Positions 20,926 through 32,593 of a stretch of 64,000 bases of DNA are shown one piece after another. Source of the stretch: Antedon bifida (Eukaryota; Echinodermata; Crinoidea; Comatulida; Antedonidae). The position numbers were made by a program, and so were the translations under genes. Position 1 is the first letter of the stretch, and every line of letters starts with the position of its first letter. The notes under the pieces are model-generated. The model worked only from the letters and a program-made list of their open reading frames with translations. It did no database searches and had not been told where the DNA came from. The stretch is from contig OY727094.1 of assembly GCA_963402885.1 (NCBI GenBank), forward strand, positions 5,582,501-5,646,500. Direction: 5' to 3'.

Positions 20926-21600
20926 ATTGTTAATTTGTTTCTGCCTATAATCGTATTAAATAACTACACTGGATATAGAAAAAACAGATAATGTACCAAC
21001 AGAAGACAAACCTGGCAACGATATTAAACAAAACAATTTGACCTTTGTACTGATTTTAATCATGCGACTTATTTACTCGCGTTATTAAAAATGAACTTCG
21101 ACACTGAAGTAAGCCTAAAATTACAAAAATAATTCCAGATACAGTCTAAAAAATATTAGGACCTTGTTGGAATGATGTGTATTAAATGCAAAATATGTCT
21201 GTTTTTTTAAAATAATTTGGAAATTACTCGTCTGTAGTAAAAAAAAAAAATTCTATATCTCACTTATGTCTTAATTCTTCCACACATAGACCTTTTTTGC
21301 GCGCAATGTTCCCCCTGACTAAATCATCATGATTATTTGTTAAGCTAAGTGTTTTTTTCCTGCAGCGATAGGTTTTTCTAACCAAATAATGCGATATTTA
21401 AAAACACTATAACAATGTTTCTTTCTTCTGTTTAGAGGAAACATTTTTAAATGGTCTCTTTTTTTCTTAAAGACATGGAGAGCATAAAGAACATCTCGTC
21501 AAACAATAATTCTGCATTTCTGCCCCTCTACTAACTTTCATTTGTCATTGATATTATAGAACAAATAAAAGTCCTCTGTTATGTTATTTATTACGGTAAT
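20926..21600. repeat. Duplicate of the 1.57-2.55 kb block
   Basis: The shared order includes CGTATTAAATAACTACACTGG, AGACAAACCTGGCAACGATATTAAAC, CATGCGACTTATTTACTCGCGTTA, AAATCATCATGATTATTTGTTAAG and GAGAGCATAAAGAACATCTCGTCAAAC. It is the displaced upstream flank of gene A's first WWE exon, separated from it by insertions between 16.6 and 20.9 kb. Confidence 0.55.
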
Positions 21601-22849
21601 AACAATTCTAAGAATTAAAATGTTTTAATAATATTCAATAATAATGCAATCGGATTTAGAATTTTTTCTTTAAATATTATATTGTTTTTTAAGCAAAAAT
21701 TATCACATGTACATTATTTACAATGTACTACACAGCAATCACCCTGATCTTATAATGGAAGGATAGTATTGTTATTAAACATTTCTGAAGAATCTGGGTG
21801 TATTGAATATCATTACTTTATACTATCAATAACAAACCGATTAAATCGTCTCATAGCATCCGATTCTCGGTATTGTAGCTAAATTTCTCCTCCAGTATTA
21901 TAGGAATATTTGGTAATACGTCACAAAGTAAATCAATAACAGTATTCAAAATAACCTTATTATTTATAATGGTATCAGGTAAGAAGAGAAAAGTTAATCA
22001 AAACGATATTACCTAATAAAGCGCGGGCCCTAAGATAAGAAAGTAGACAGAAAGTAAACAAGACGACATTACTTAATAGAGTGATAAGGGCAACATTCGG
22101 TAAATCGCGCGTTACTGACAATTAAAACGAATTTAGGTTCAACGATTTGCCCCAAATAGGGGTGTTTTCCGATCGTGGTATAGGCCTACACTGTCTAATG
22201 GATGTCCACTTTGAAAAATACCCGCGCACAATAATACGAGGATGTTTCGCATTTTCCTATCTCCTCCTACGATAGTTGTTTTTAATAGCTAAAAACCGGT
22301 TGAACAGCTCGAGTACAGCATCATAATGTTGAAGACAGGCCGATTTTCTTTAAAAAATACTATTTTGATACATTTAATATACGTTTATACAAGTGTATTG
22401 ATTTGCGATTAATGGACATTCCAATCTGTATTTGAAGCTTCAAATTCCTCGGTAAATAGAGGGCGCATTATTTCGACAAACGCTTAGATTTAGAATTAGA
22501 GTTGGGTGTTGTGTTCAGAACAGTAAACTTAATCAACACTAAGAGTGGCTTTCGGATAATTTTAGATCCACGACCGATAAATGAAGATTTATCGAACTGG
22601 GATTGTAGGCTTATAAGAACTAAACTAGGTCATTTTATGCGCTATAGCTCACGTTTTCGGTCACCATCCAACCAGCGAATTAGGCCTACTGATGTGTAGG
22701 CCTACATGGTTACATAAACAAGAATACAAAATAAACTGTATTAGGCCTACTCATACAACATAAAAAAAAGTTATGAAATCAAATTGATTTTCGTAGAGTA
22801 TATAATAGGCATCATGCAGTTAAACGAAGTCTCATTTGAAGCTTAGGGA

Positions 22850-22945
22850 GTGCAGTTGAAAGAGTGCGAGTTATAATCACGGCACTAAGTCAGGATTGAA
22901 CCCCGGACCTCGGAAGGCAAACACCAACCTCCATGATACATACTT
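22850..22945 (-). repeat. tRNA-derived SINE fragment
   Basis: On the minus strand, GGAGGTTGGTGTTTGCCTTC followed by CGAGGTCCGGGGTTCAATCC resembles an anticodon arm, variable loop and T-arm/B box (GGGGTTCAATCC). The acceptor stem does not close and a body continues beyond, so it is not an intact tRNA. Confidence 0.45.
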
Positions 22946-23501
22946 TATAGTATGCGTTTTCATAAATAAGTGAATAAACATAATACATATTTGTGTTTTC
23001 ATTGACGAGGTTGTAATAGTAACTTCAGTAACTATTACACTTACTTGTTATACTACACAATACAAGTGTGTCGACTGAGGTACGTACATTTATTCGAAAA
23101 ATAAGTCTAGATAGATCCCATAGGCGTCATAAATCACCGCCCAACAAATCAGTACTAATGACAGAAATTCGATCCAATTTTGTTCACACAAATGTTTCCA
23201 GAAATGTTAACACCCCAGCCGATGATTAGCCCTAAATATTCAGTTGCCTGAATTGCGTGATGCGATTTTTTCTAAAGAATGGTAAGATCAGTGTCAAACG
23301 CCAATGCGCAGATCAATAAACACTGCTCCAAAAAGGTTTCCAGGCCCCGGCATTCAAACTATACAATTGTCATATGCATTAACAAGGGCAGTGGAAGTAG
23401 AGTATCGGGCCCTTGAGATGAAAAAATGTTATGATGTTAGAGCTGTCAACACAGTAAAATTGTTATTGAATAAATCATCTGTTCCGCCGAATTCAATACA
23501 A

Positions 23502-23594
23502 ACTGGAAAATTTACTTTGTTGTTGAACCAAAAAACAAACACAAAATCGTATAAACACCATTGTGTCTGTGTAATGTAAATTTTCCAGTTTGTA
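23502..23594. repeat. Small inverted repeat ACAAACTGGAAAATTTAC
   Basis: ACAAACTGGAAAATTTAC near 23502 and its exact complement GTAAATTTTCCAGTTTGT near 23577 enclose about 57 bp of AT-rich DNA. It could be a tiny MITE or a hairpin. Confidence 0.6.
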
Positions 23595-25541
23595 GAAGAA
23601 TAGTTATTTTCTGACAAATAAACAAGTTTGTTAATATAAACATAGACCTATAAATCCATCTATTATTTATTATTTTTCAAGAGAGTGAAGAAAGCGCCGG
23701 ATGTGGCTTTCTTCAAACAATGACTGATCATTATTCCTGTCTGTGCGATGCGCATCAATTAATGACAAATATAATATGGCTTACGTGAAAACTTTAACAT
23801 GACGGTAAAATATTAAAACAACCTACCTTTCTCAGCTTTTACCTGTTATATCAATAGCTACAGGTGGTGTTTAGTTTAGCTTAACCGAATCTGGGTAATC
23901 ACCAATCATTATCTTTCCTTCTACTGAGAATTGTTTGTTTATTAGTTGTGAGACACTTCATTGGTCCAATGACATTCTGTAGCTGATTATGTCTATATAA
24001 ACAACTAAACAAATTGAACGAGATTTTTAAAACAAATTGTCGTAGAAGATGCAATAGTATTAAAAAAAAACTATCGGAAAAACCAAGTTATTTGTGTTGT
24101 TCCAGTCCACCTCATACTGCTCACGACTGGATTTATAAATTTCTCTCCAGTACTCTTCCATTAACCTTTGAAGAAGAAATAGTGTTATCCAAAAGCTTGA
24201 CCCTTCTTTCTGGCTGTTTGTCGTTTTGATTTGAGATCCAGCCAGTGACTGGTACAGCATTGTAATTGTTCAGTAATTTGCTTTTTGGATTTATATTGGT
24301 GTTATTATAGTGTTAAATTGTTATTCAGATCTTTAGTATCGTTTATTAAAATCCGATTCTGACTTATGTAAAAATATTGTCGGCATTGTTCTATTATACT
24401 TTTTTCTTCTTCTTATTGTTGTTTTACTTTACTATTATAATAGTATGTTTTTTTAAATTTGTTTGTTCGTTGTTTTTTATTTTCCTTTTAGTTTAAGTTT
24501 ACTATTCGTTTTTTGTTTTGTTCTTTAATTATTGTTGCACAATACAATAATAATATTATGTAATTTCCCTAATGGCACATAATTACAGTCAGCAGTTTTT
24601 CAAGTGTTTACTTTTGTTTTTTTTTTACTTCTACGGTGTTTATGACGTTGATTCATTTGAAAAGAAAAGATAAGATAACAGAGCCGATTCATGATAAAGC
24701 ACAACTGATGTATGACACATGACACAAAAGACATCTGATTCAGGAATGAATATGAATATGTTTAAGCGATAATAAGCAAAATATAAATATTTACCAATAA
24801 ATGTCTTATTATTATAATTATTATAATTATCAAAATAAACCTGAACGATTTTTTAAAGTAAACTTTTAAAACGGCTATTATTATACACATTTATCGTTGA
24901 TCATGCTTTCACAGATCATTAAGCCTTTCACTTTAATTTTTCTTTCACAACAATCAATTAATAAGGTACTTATAAGCTTTATTGATTGGAGCAATAATCG
25001 ATAAACACTATCAGCATTCTTTACTGAATCATATTAGTTTTTGTTTCTTTTTCTTCTTTAGTAAGATAGTTACGGTACTATACATCATTATAAAATATGT
25101 GAATTATGATATGACCAACCATTGTTAGTGATAATTGGTGGTTGCACAGTGATGATGACGTACGTTAGTTCTCTTTTAGTTGGTTTCTTTTATCTAAACG
25201 CATCGAGATTTTATGCACTGTATCAAATGTGACTGGAATTTTATGCAGATTGTGGAAAACCTTATTGACCCATACTACCCTTCTTGAAGTTGGGCCTCAA
25301 TGTTTTATGCAACAAAGTGACCTCATTAGCATAAATATTTTTTTTTCTAAAAATGTTTTCATCTAATTTTATATTTGAATATGTATAGGTCAAGTTATAC
25401 CCAATAGTATACGTAACATACGCGTGCGTGTGACGTTTCGATTTGTTGTAACAAAAAAATCTAGTAGAAAAAATAATGCCAAAACAAATTATTTAGTAAA
25501 TAGTGTTCACTAAAAAAGTCCATCTAAATAATATAGCTTAA

Positions 25542-25863
25542 AGATGTATTGTCCCCCAAAAACATAAAAAAATAAAGATTAATAAAATCAGATTTTGAAT
25601 AGGCAATTTCACAGTTTTAACAAAGTTATTCACTTCTGTAGAAAAAAAATCATCAAAAATAATTATTTCACTTATAAAAAGACAAAAGAAATGGTTAATT
25701 TTAACCAAAAACCATTGTCTTCCAGACAATTTAGGTATATTTTGCTTTAAATTACATTTTTTTGGTGGAAAATGTTTTTTTTTTGGTTCAAGTTTTTGGT
25801 CATAGTGAATAACTATTATGTGATATTAAAATGGCATATTCAACAAAAAAATACAATATATCT
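25542..25863. mobile_element. TTAA-flanked MITE, copy 3
   Basis: TTAA (25538-25541) then AGATGTATTGTCCCC. The right end TACAATATATCT is followed by TTAA (25864-25867). The right TIR has diverged more than in other copies. Confidence 0.75.
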
Positions 25864-26231
25864 TTAAAGAATTCAAAGAGTAAATTGTACGAAACTCGAA
25901 CGTAGTAAAACGTACCTCACGGGCCAAGATGCACAGCTATTCGTATATAAAAATTCGTTAATGATGTAAATGTTGTTGTATGAGCGGGCTCGAAACTATT
26001 AGTAAAGCTTTTCGTTTTAGGTGTTGGAGTTGTAAACAACCCAACGAAAAATGATACTTCAAAGGGAGGATACTGCCTGAAAAGTAAATCGCATTTTGGT
26101 CTCTAGGTGTAGCTTGACACATATATATCTGGTACACTATAGATCTACTTATTTTATCCATGGGTACACATCGTAGCCTTTCCTTACATTTAAAAATTAT
26201 ACCAGTTACATCGAAGCTTCCTTCAATACAG

Positions 26232-27540
26232 TACAGTAGAACCCCCTCCTTTGGGACACCCCTATTCTAGGGACTCTTGTATAATGGGACCCTTTCTCAC
26301 GAAACGAACAGCAATAAATGTTTTCCCACTACGACCAACCACTACTCCGGGGACACCGGACACTCCAGGCCCTATTAAAGAGACGGAGACTCTATTGACT
26401 GCCAAATGGTTGATTCAACCCTAAAGAGACATTTTCCCACAAAAACAACAAAAATTCCCAAGATTCAACATCGTATCCAAAATGGGGAAGCTGTCCAAGA
26501 GAAATCCGATTTGTACAAAATGGGAAAATTTCTGTCCAGAATGGGGAAGTTTTGTGTCCAAAATAGGGAAGCTGTCCAATATAGAGAAATCCGATTTGTC
26601 CAAAATGGGGAAATTTTTGTCCAGAATGGGCAAATTCTGTGTCCAAAATAAGGACAAATTTTGGACAAATCGGATTTCTCTAAATTGGACAGCTTCCCTA
26701 TTTTAGACGCAGTACTTTTCCATCCTGGACAGAAATTTCCCCAATTTGGGACACGATTATAGCGCCACCTATCGCTTTTGTCCTTATTCTGGACAAAATA
26801 TTTCCCCATTCTGGACAGAAATTTCACCACACCTATTGATTAATAATGTGTATTGGTGAAAAGGGAGGGTACATATTCCTCCCCTGAATTTATAGCCTCT
26901 CTACCCGAACACTAACAGAATAGAATAATGACCACTATCATAAGTACGTTTTTAATCAATTTTTATCGTCTTTTTATTGTCATTTATATATTTTAATTAA
27001 TTATATTTAAAGAAATATAAATAAAGGCAAATGTGGTTTTAACATCGAAATCAATCATCTTACGTATATACTCTATAAGCATATATTAATTTATTGGAAC
27101 TACTTTTAACACTGTATCCTATAAATGAGAGAAAAAGCTGTTAAAAAAAATATAAATGTACACACACGCACATACTTATAACAGAGTATCATAATAAAAG
27201 TGGGACGAACTCACACAAGACAAAAAAATAATAATGTGATTTGATATATTATATAAAATACACAGTTATTAAACAAATAATAAGATAAGATAGAAATCTT
27301 ACACAAAAATTAATACATTGATTAGCCGATTGGATATAACAATAAAAATACATACAGTAGAAATCAATAAAAAGAAAAAACCAAATAATCATAATTATTA
27401 TTATCGTTAATAATTAATACAAAATGGATATCATACAAAATGGATATCATAATAATTATGATAATATATATTATTCAGGGAACACCCATATTAAGGGAAC
27501 ACTGTTTTAGGTCCCAAAGGTGTAGCGGTTCTACTGTATT
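26232..27540. mobile_element. Pogo/Tigger-like TIR pair
   Basis: Left TACAGTAGAACC with CCTCCTTTGGGACACCCC; right GGTCCCAAAGGTGTAGCGG followed by TTCTACTGTA. CAGTAGAACC ends flanked by TA are known from pogo-like (Tc1/mariner superfamily) elements. No transposase is present between them, only AT-rich spacer and a foldback. Left ends recur near 31680, 37772 and 49983, and right ends near 51340 and 53400. Confidence 0.55.
26420..26830. repeat. Foldback of GTCCAGAATGGGGAAATTT units, copy 1
   Basis: The left half repeats TGTCCAAAATGGGGAA and TCCAATATAGAGAAATCCGA; the right half carries the reverse complements (TTGGACAGCTTCCCTATTTT, CATTCTGGACAGAAATTTC), with the fold centre near 26655. Because of the repeats, open frames exist on both strands (for example 26392-26651), but they are repeat translations, not genes. 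Also at 50190-50655 and, in part, 52561-52720. Confidence 0.8.
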
Positions 27541-27845
27541 CGAGAACCATCTATGGGGACGACCTAGATGGTACGTCTAGTTTACATAATTAAATGAGTT
27601 AATTTACATAATATGTAGCCGAAGTGTTACTTTTAAAATTCTGTTCTCAAATGAATATACTTATCTAGAGACTAAAATAAATTCTTTGCCTACAGTAGTT
27701 ATGGAGACATGTAAATCATGTGGAAATTATCGAAACCATTTGAAAATAAGGTCACCGGGTCAAATGGCGTTTTCGGTAATTTGTTGAAAGGTTCTTGTTA
27801 TATTAGAAGAATTAGATTTTGGGTTATTTTATGAGCTACATTTAT

Positions 27846-28530
27846 CTAAAAAAAAATTAATATTGCAGCTAATACTACAACACCAATAACTTCTCTAATT
27901 AGTATTCCGTCGAAGAAAGTAGAAGAGTTATTATCCGACGAACGGTTATAACTGTAATTAGGTGGTGGTTGGTTCGAAGAGGAAGAATTAGTAGTCGAAG
28001 AATAAGAAGAAGAAGAGCTATTTAGACTTGTTAGATATGGGTTACTGTAAGGTGGTTGGTTCGAAGAGCGTCTTGCTGAATATCGGTTACTGTATGCATT
28101 ATGCGGTGAAATGGTATAAGTAATAAGATATTCTGGATAAATCTGATCGTTATCAAACACTACAAAAATGGTTGGATTATCGACATTATCAACACAAGAG
28201 TCATAGGACCCCTTAGACTTATTTTCCTGGTCTTTAAACGGTGGCCGGGGCGTCTCTTTTTCACCAACTGTGTAGCTACCAACAAGAATTCTTGCAACAA
28301 ACATCCTCTGTACACCAACAATGTCTTTCCAAGCATAATCATTGGAATACTTTGCTGACGTTGCAAAATAAGCTCCTTTTCCATAAATATGACCAACTCG
28401 AGAACCGTACAAGCGGAAGTCAAAATTGTCACGACAGATGTCGTCCAATTTATCCGGAGGTGTTCCATGAAACAGTCGACGCTCTTCAACCCTTCTATTA
28501 GACTTTTCTTTTACCATGGCTCTCTTTTTC
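27846..28530 (-). CDS. Gene B, terminal exon: PARP catalytic domain with C-terminal membrane anchor
   Basis: This exon codes most of a mono-ADP-ribosyltransferase of the PARP/ARTD family. It opens after TTTTAATCTTAAAAG (phase 2). An ATG at 28517 in a strong context (GAGAGCCATGG) gives 223 residues. Numbered from it, H17 lies in RRLFHGT, Y50 in GKGAYFAT and I117 in NPTIFVVF, the H-Y-I triad of mono-transferases; YPEYLITY closes the fold. Residues about 137-200 are a Ser/Asn/Pro/Tyr-rich linker (QPPPNYSYNRSS). The last 20 residues, ILIREVIGVVVLAAILIFF, are hydrophobic and end at the stop: a tail-anchor-like segment that would hold the enzyme on a membrane facing the cytosol. It joins in phase to 29584-29739, so the ATG may be internal. 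Confidence 0.85.
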
Positions 28531-29583
28531 CTTTTAAGATTAAAACAAAATAAATGTTTTAGTTAGTTACACAAATAGATATCATTTCCACCACCAACAT
28601 CGTTAAGTCACCGTAGGCTTATGTCGACCATGAACTGAAAGTAACTCTACTGAAAATGCACCCTTATCGACTTTCTAGTAACTTCAATGGAAATGAACAG
28701 ATCTAATACGTACGAATATGTTTTCAATAAACTCATTATTAGATAAGAGTTTCCTTTGTCGTGATTTACATTTGCTTTTAGATGAAAATATGAAATTGTA
28801 ATTGAAAGAAGTTTTAAAAAAATAATAAGAGAAAATACGGTAATAATAATAAAAGAATATATTAGGTGTACTACAGTACGGTGGCCTGTAATTGTCAAGC
28901 AGGATACAAACGAATATATGTACACAATCGAAAAACTAAAAACGATTGCATATTATAAAGAACAAAATACATATTTAAAGAGCTCCGCAAAAAATTCAAA
29001 GAGGTTCGTACAGTACATGTACTTGAATAGCTCAGTGACACTTTCAAAAGGGCTTCTACAATATTGAAGAGCTCCGTAACAAATTCAATAGGCTTGCATT
29101 ATTTACTAAAGAGCTCCGCAACACATTTTAAAAATGTAAAAAGTTCTTTAACCTGGAATATAACCTTAATTATTTTGTTCAAAGGATATTGCATAAACAC
29201 TGTTTCTTTAGTATGGTTGACATGATTATATCATTATATAACATATACGATGATAAAAATGAAGCGGCTTTTTCTTTAAGGCGGTTTTCAGTTAAGCAAG
29301 AAATGAATAAATGCCAATACTATAATAATAAAGATATATTAAGAACCTTGTCTTGCATTTTACTAATATGAACCTTTCATTATACAAGACCAAATCAAGA
29401 TTTCACAAAATATAACGAATGTCAACTTTGAGATATCGTGCAAACTTTTCTTGAATCCATAGATGATTTGCTTGTTAAAGATCGGGCCAATCAACAAATA
29501 ACCAAGTGTATAGTTTAAGATATATATCGTAGTAAGTAATAAATCACAGTAATAACAATAATATCAGATATATTTCAAAATAC

Positions 29584-29739
29584 CTTGCAAATGCTGTACT
29601 GCATCTCGAATTTTCAACCCGCTCAATCGTTGTTATTGCTCCTTCTGGAAGAGTTGCTGTAAACAATTCTGATATTTCTTTGTATTCTTCACTGTCTGTT
29701 CTCAGACTCGTAAGTCGATATCGTCTTATGTTGTTTGAC
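29584..29739 (-). CDS. Gene B, exon with the N-terminal part of the PARP fold
   Basis: It opens after TCTTGCATTGCAG and codes SNNIRRYRLTSLRTDSEEYK, EISELFTATLPEGAITTIER, VENSRCSTAFA plus a split Arg codon, ending at CAAG with a GTATTT donor (phase 2). EY.EIS..F and the IERVEN strand are landmarks of the PARP domain's first third. Compared with gene A, the LLHTLTFPRTWDTT start is missing, so the array proteins lack the first strand and helix unless another exon supplies it. Confidence 0.8.
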
Positions 29740-29759
29740 CTGCAATGCAAGATGATAAA

Positions 29760-30960
29760 TATTGGAAGAATTTCATCTGGTTGTGGAATAGGTATTAAAT
29801 AAAATTTCTTTTCTTTTCGAAACGTACTGTAAGTTCGCTTATACTATTTTTGGTTGTTCAAAAAGAAATTTTATTTAATGATAAATATTGTTGAAAGGTG
29901 AGACATTCATGGGCTAAGGATCGTCCAAAAGACCAATAATTCAGGTTTATTTCCATTGGAGTCCTTGAGGTAATACAACCATTTAAAATGTAGATTTAAA
30001 TTTAGATGATATTTCATAAAATTCACGATTGTTTTGGAATAATTTTCTAATTTTCTAACATTTTATACACTCTCAGAAAAATCCTGTCTGAGCTCTCTGA
30101 GAAATCCAAAATGGCCGCCATTTTAATTAGTCTATAACTTGGTAACCGCTTGTTGTCATAGAGTATTTTGGTGTCAAATAGTTCACAGTATATACATTTC
30201 TATTTGCTCTAACAGAAAATGTTGTCACAAATGGCTCCTACTGCAGTTTCTGGCAGTTTGACGTTTGACCTGGTCTTATCATATCTCGGTAATGGCTTGT
30301 CATAGAGATTGAGATTAGGCCCAAATTTTTACAAATCATGCATATTTTTATTTTGTGTATGTAATGAAATATTGTATCCTAAAATGACCGGAAAGGAGGT
30401 TATTGACCTCTTATTGACCTATCTATATATCATTTACCGTATCTCAAAAAATATTGACCAATACTCTCTGTCGCTTCGGACAAGATAGGTCATGGGGATA
30501 AAGCCTTGTATGTATACTAACATTTTTCCTATTGAAACACTTGCAGCATATTGTAGTTTGTAACGGTATACCCTGCTGTAAGTTCACTTCAATATTATTT
30601 TGCTCACGAAAATATAGTTGTTTACGGCATTAACTTAAAACCGGCAAATGTGACACATCACGATCTTATCGGTACACAAGTGTCTCTAGTATAATTAACT
30701 TATTTGTATCCAAAGGTTGGTCTATATAAATGACAAGATAAAAGGCTGATGAGCTACTTCTGTAGGCATACAAATAACATGACATAATCAACAAAGATAT
30801 TAACAATGGATTTTTTCAAAGAAGATCAACACACCTATCTTATCTGACTTATCTCTCTATGATATCAAATTAATATAGGGGTTTTTCCAGAATTAGTTAT
30901 AAATTGTATTTGTAAATCATAATGATAAATACTAATATATAATACCATTTTTATTAATAA
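29760..30960. repeat. Upstream intron of gene B built of TGACC repeats
   Basis: It carries CCAAAATGGCCGCCATTTT, CTATAACTTGGTAACCGCTTG, GCAGTTTGACGTTTGACCTGG, ATCATATCTCGGTAATGG and ATGACCGGAAAGGAGG, the word order of the dispersed repeat seen at 4.85 and 59.4-62.4 kb. The same intron sequence is repeated at 35.6-37.0, 41.3-42.3, 47.7-49.2 and (interrupted) 55.6-58.9 kb. No coding. Confidence 0.55.
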
Positions 30961-30970
30961 GCATACTTAC

Positions 30971-31190
30971 CTTATGTTCAGAGGGTACTTCTGTTATCGC
31001 CTTAACCTGGGGTTGGTCCGAGTAATCTCCGCTCTAATCGATCCCACATCTCTTGCAGACTGTTTACAAATAGCCCGATCAGATCCAGTTGTGACTGACG
31101 TCACTGGACTGTTACAGACTCCATCTGGTTTATATTTTAATATGCATAGGCCAGGTTATATCAAAGTGCGTAACGTTACGCGTGCATGTG
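30971..31190 (-). promoter_or_regulatory. Upstream block of gene B: palindrome, TATA, CRE and first-exon donor
   Basis: In transcription order (right to left): the perfect 14-bp palindrome GCGTAACGTTACGC (31168-31181), TATAAA (31129-31134), a consensus CRE TGACGTCA (31096-31103) about 26-33 bp further, and a strong donor CATAAG/GTAAGTATG ending at 30971. The spacing suggests a TATA promoter with its start site near the CRE and an untranslated first exon of about 130 nt. The donor joins in phase 2 to the exon at 29739, but the joined frame has TAA (CGATAA) upstream and no ATG. Translation would therefore start at the ATG in the terminal exon. Copies at 37065 and 49279 are almost identical. Confidence 0.5.
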
Positions 31191-32185
31191 ACGTTTCGAA
31201 AAAAAAATAGTAGAAAAAAGAATGCAAAAACAAATTATTTAGTAAATAGTGCTCACTAATAAAGACAATTTAGTCCATCTAAATATATAAGAATTCAAAG
31301 GGTAAAATTGTACCATAGAAATTACGCGAAACTCGAACGTAGTAAAACGTGCCTCACGGGCCAAGATGCGCAGATATTTGTATATATAACAATTCGTTAA
31401 TGATGTAAATGTTGTTGTATGAGCGGGCTCGAAACTATTAGTAAAGCTTTTCGTTTTAGGTGTTGGAGTTGTAAACAACCCAACGAAAAATGATACTTCA
31501 AAGGGAGGATACTGCCTGAAAAGTAAATCGCATTTTGGTCTCTAGGTGTAGCTTGACACATATATATCTGGTACACTATAGATCTACTTATTTTATCCAT
31601 GTGTACACATCTTTGCCTTTCCTTACATTTGAAAATTATACCAGTCACGTCGAAGCTTCCTTCAATACAGTACAGTAGAACCCCCTCCTTTGGGACACCC
31701 CTATTCTAGGGACTTTTGTATAATGGGACACTTTCTCACGAAACGAACAGCAGCAATATATGTTTTCCCACTACGACCAACCACTACTCCGGGGACACCG
31801 GACACTCAGGGTCCTATTAAACGGAGACTCTTTTGACTGCCAAATGGTTGATTCAACCCTAAGAAGACATTTTCCCCATCACAAAAACAACAAAAATGCC
31901 CAAGATTCAACATCTTTTATTGCATTCAATTAATAATGTGTCTTAGTGAAAAGGGAGGGTACATATTCCTCCCCTGAATTTATAGCCTCTCTACCCGAAC
32001 ACTAACAGAATAGAATAATGACCACTATCATAAGTACGTTTTTAATCAATTTTTATCGTCTTTTTATTGTCATTTATATATTTTAATTAATTATATTAAA
32101 AAAATGTAAATGAAGGCAAATTTGGTTTTAACATCGAAATCAATCATCTTACGTATACTGTATAAGCATATATTAATTTATTACC

Positions 32186-32385
32186 TCCGCCAAGGAGGTT
32201 ATATTTTCACCCCTGTATGTTTGTGTGTGTGTGTGTCTGTCTGTATGTCTGTGAACAGCCTGGAGGCCACAGTTTTTATCTGAATCTGGCAAAATTTGAC
32301 CAAACCAAAAGCTCGGACGAGTTCGACTTTGAGGGGAAAAGGTCATAGGTCAAGGTCACAACTAACAAAAAACTACTCTTAACAC
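32186..32385 (+). mobile_element. CCTCCGCCAAGGAGGTTAT repeat, copy 1
   Basis: It begins TTACCTCCGCCAAGGAGG, followed by (TG)n/(TCTG)n and GAACAGCCTGGAGGCCACAG, then GGTCATAGGTCAAGGTCAC. This word order is a widespread short interspersed repeat of marine invertebrates. It is present only downstream of C and D (also 38276-38465), absent from the matching place after B, F and G. Confidence 0.7.
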
Positions 32386-32593
32386 TGTATCCTATAAATG
32401 AGAGAAAAAACTGTTCACACATACATATATATACTTATAACAGAGTATCAAAATAAAAGTGCGACGAACTCACACAAGACAAAAAATAATAGTGTGATTT
32501 GATATATTATATAAAATACACAGTCATTAAACAAATAATAAGATAAGATAGAAATCTTACACAAAAATTAATACATTATTTAGCCAATTGTAC

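Larger units (their letters stand above)
21601..25370. other. Long stretch with no recognisable gene
   Basis: It contains short open frames (22502-22699, 23304-23579, 24014-24229) that show no domain or splice context I can defend. It holds a tRNA-like piece near 22850-22945 and a small inverted repeat at 23502-23594. Two T-rich zones (24390-24620) and (ATTATA) runs near 24810 are simple sequence. Confidence 0.4.
25380..27845. other. Intergenic spacer downstream of PARP gene B, with a decayed upstream block
   Basis: It is homologous to 31140-33200 (downstream of C) and 37250-39300 (downstream of D). Near 25381-25440 the words GTCAAGTTATACCCAATAG and ACGCGTGCGTGTGACGTTTCG are a diverged start of the upstream block seen intact at 31140-31200; its exon and donor are gone. 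A MITE, a pogo-like TIR pair and a foldback element lie inside. Confidence 0.5.

Noticed and set aside
22502-24260. Open frames 22502-22699, 23304-23579, 24014-24229, 24060-24260
   Set aside because: Short, no motifs, no copies and no splice context; expected by chance in this length of sequence.
26392-26830. Overlapping frames on both strands with FWTEISPF and KMGKFLSRMGK repeats
   Set aside because: Translations of a foldback repeat, open because the unit has no stop in several frames.
26420-26830. CRISPR-like spaced repeats
   Set aside because: Units are irregular, inverted and without unique spacers, in a eukaryotic genome.
28241-28501. 86-codon plus-strand frame (MAGASLFHQLCSYQQEFLQQ) conserved opposite every terminal PARP exon
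   Set aside because: It is the antisense shadow of the catalytic domain. Its conservation follows from the minus-strand coding exon; it has no splice or start context and no known family.
30974-31210. 78-codon plus-strand frame (MFRGYFCYRLNLG...) repeated at 37068 and 49282
   Set aside because: It is identical in the copies only because the units are recent duplicates. The minus-strand TATA, CRE and donor explain the block better.
31239-31648. Minus-strand frames (MDKISRSIVYQIYMCQAT..., MFTTPTPKTKSFTNSFEPAH) present near 26.0, 31.4, 37.5 and 49.7 kb
   Set aside because: Repeated intergenic spacer of the array; no splice sites or domains, and copy 25958-26161 lies beside a decayed block. Kept as non-coding.
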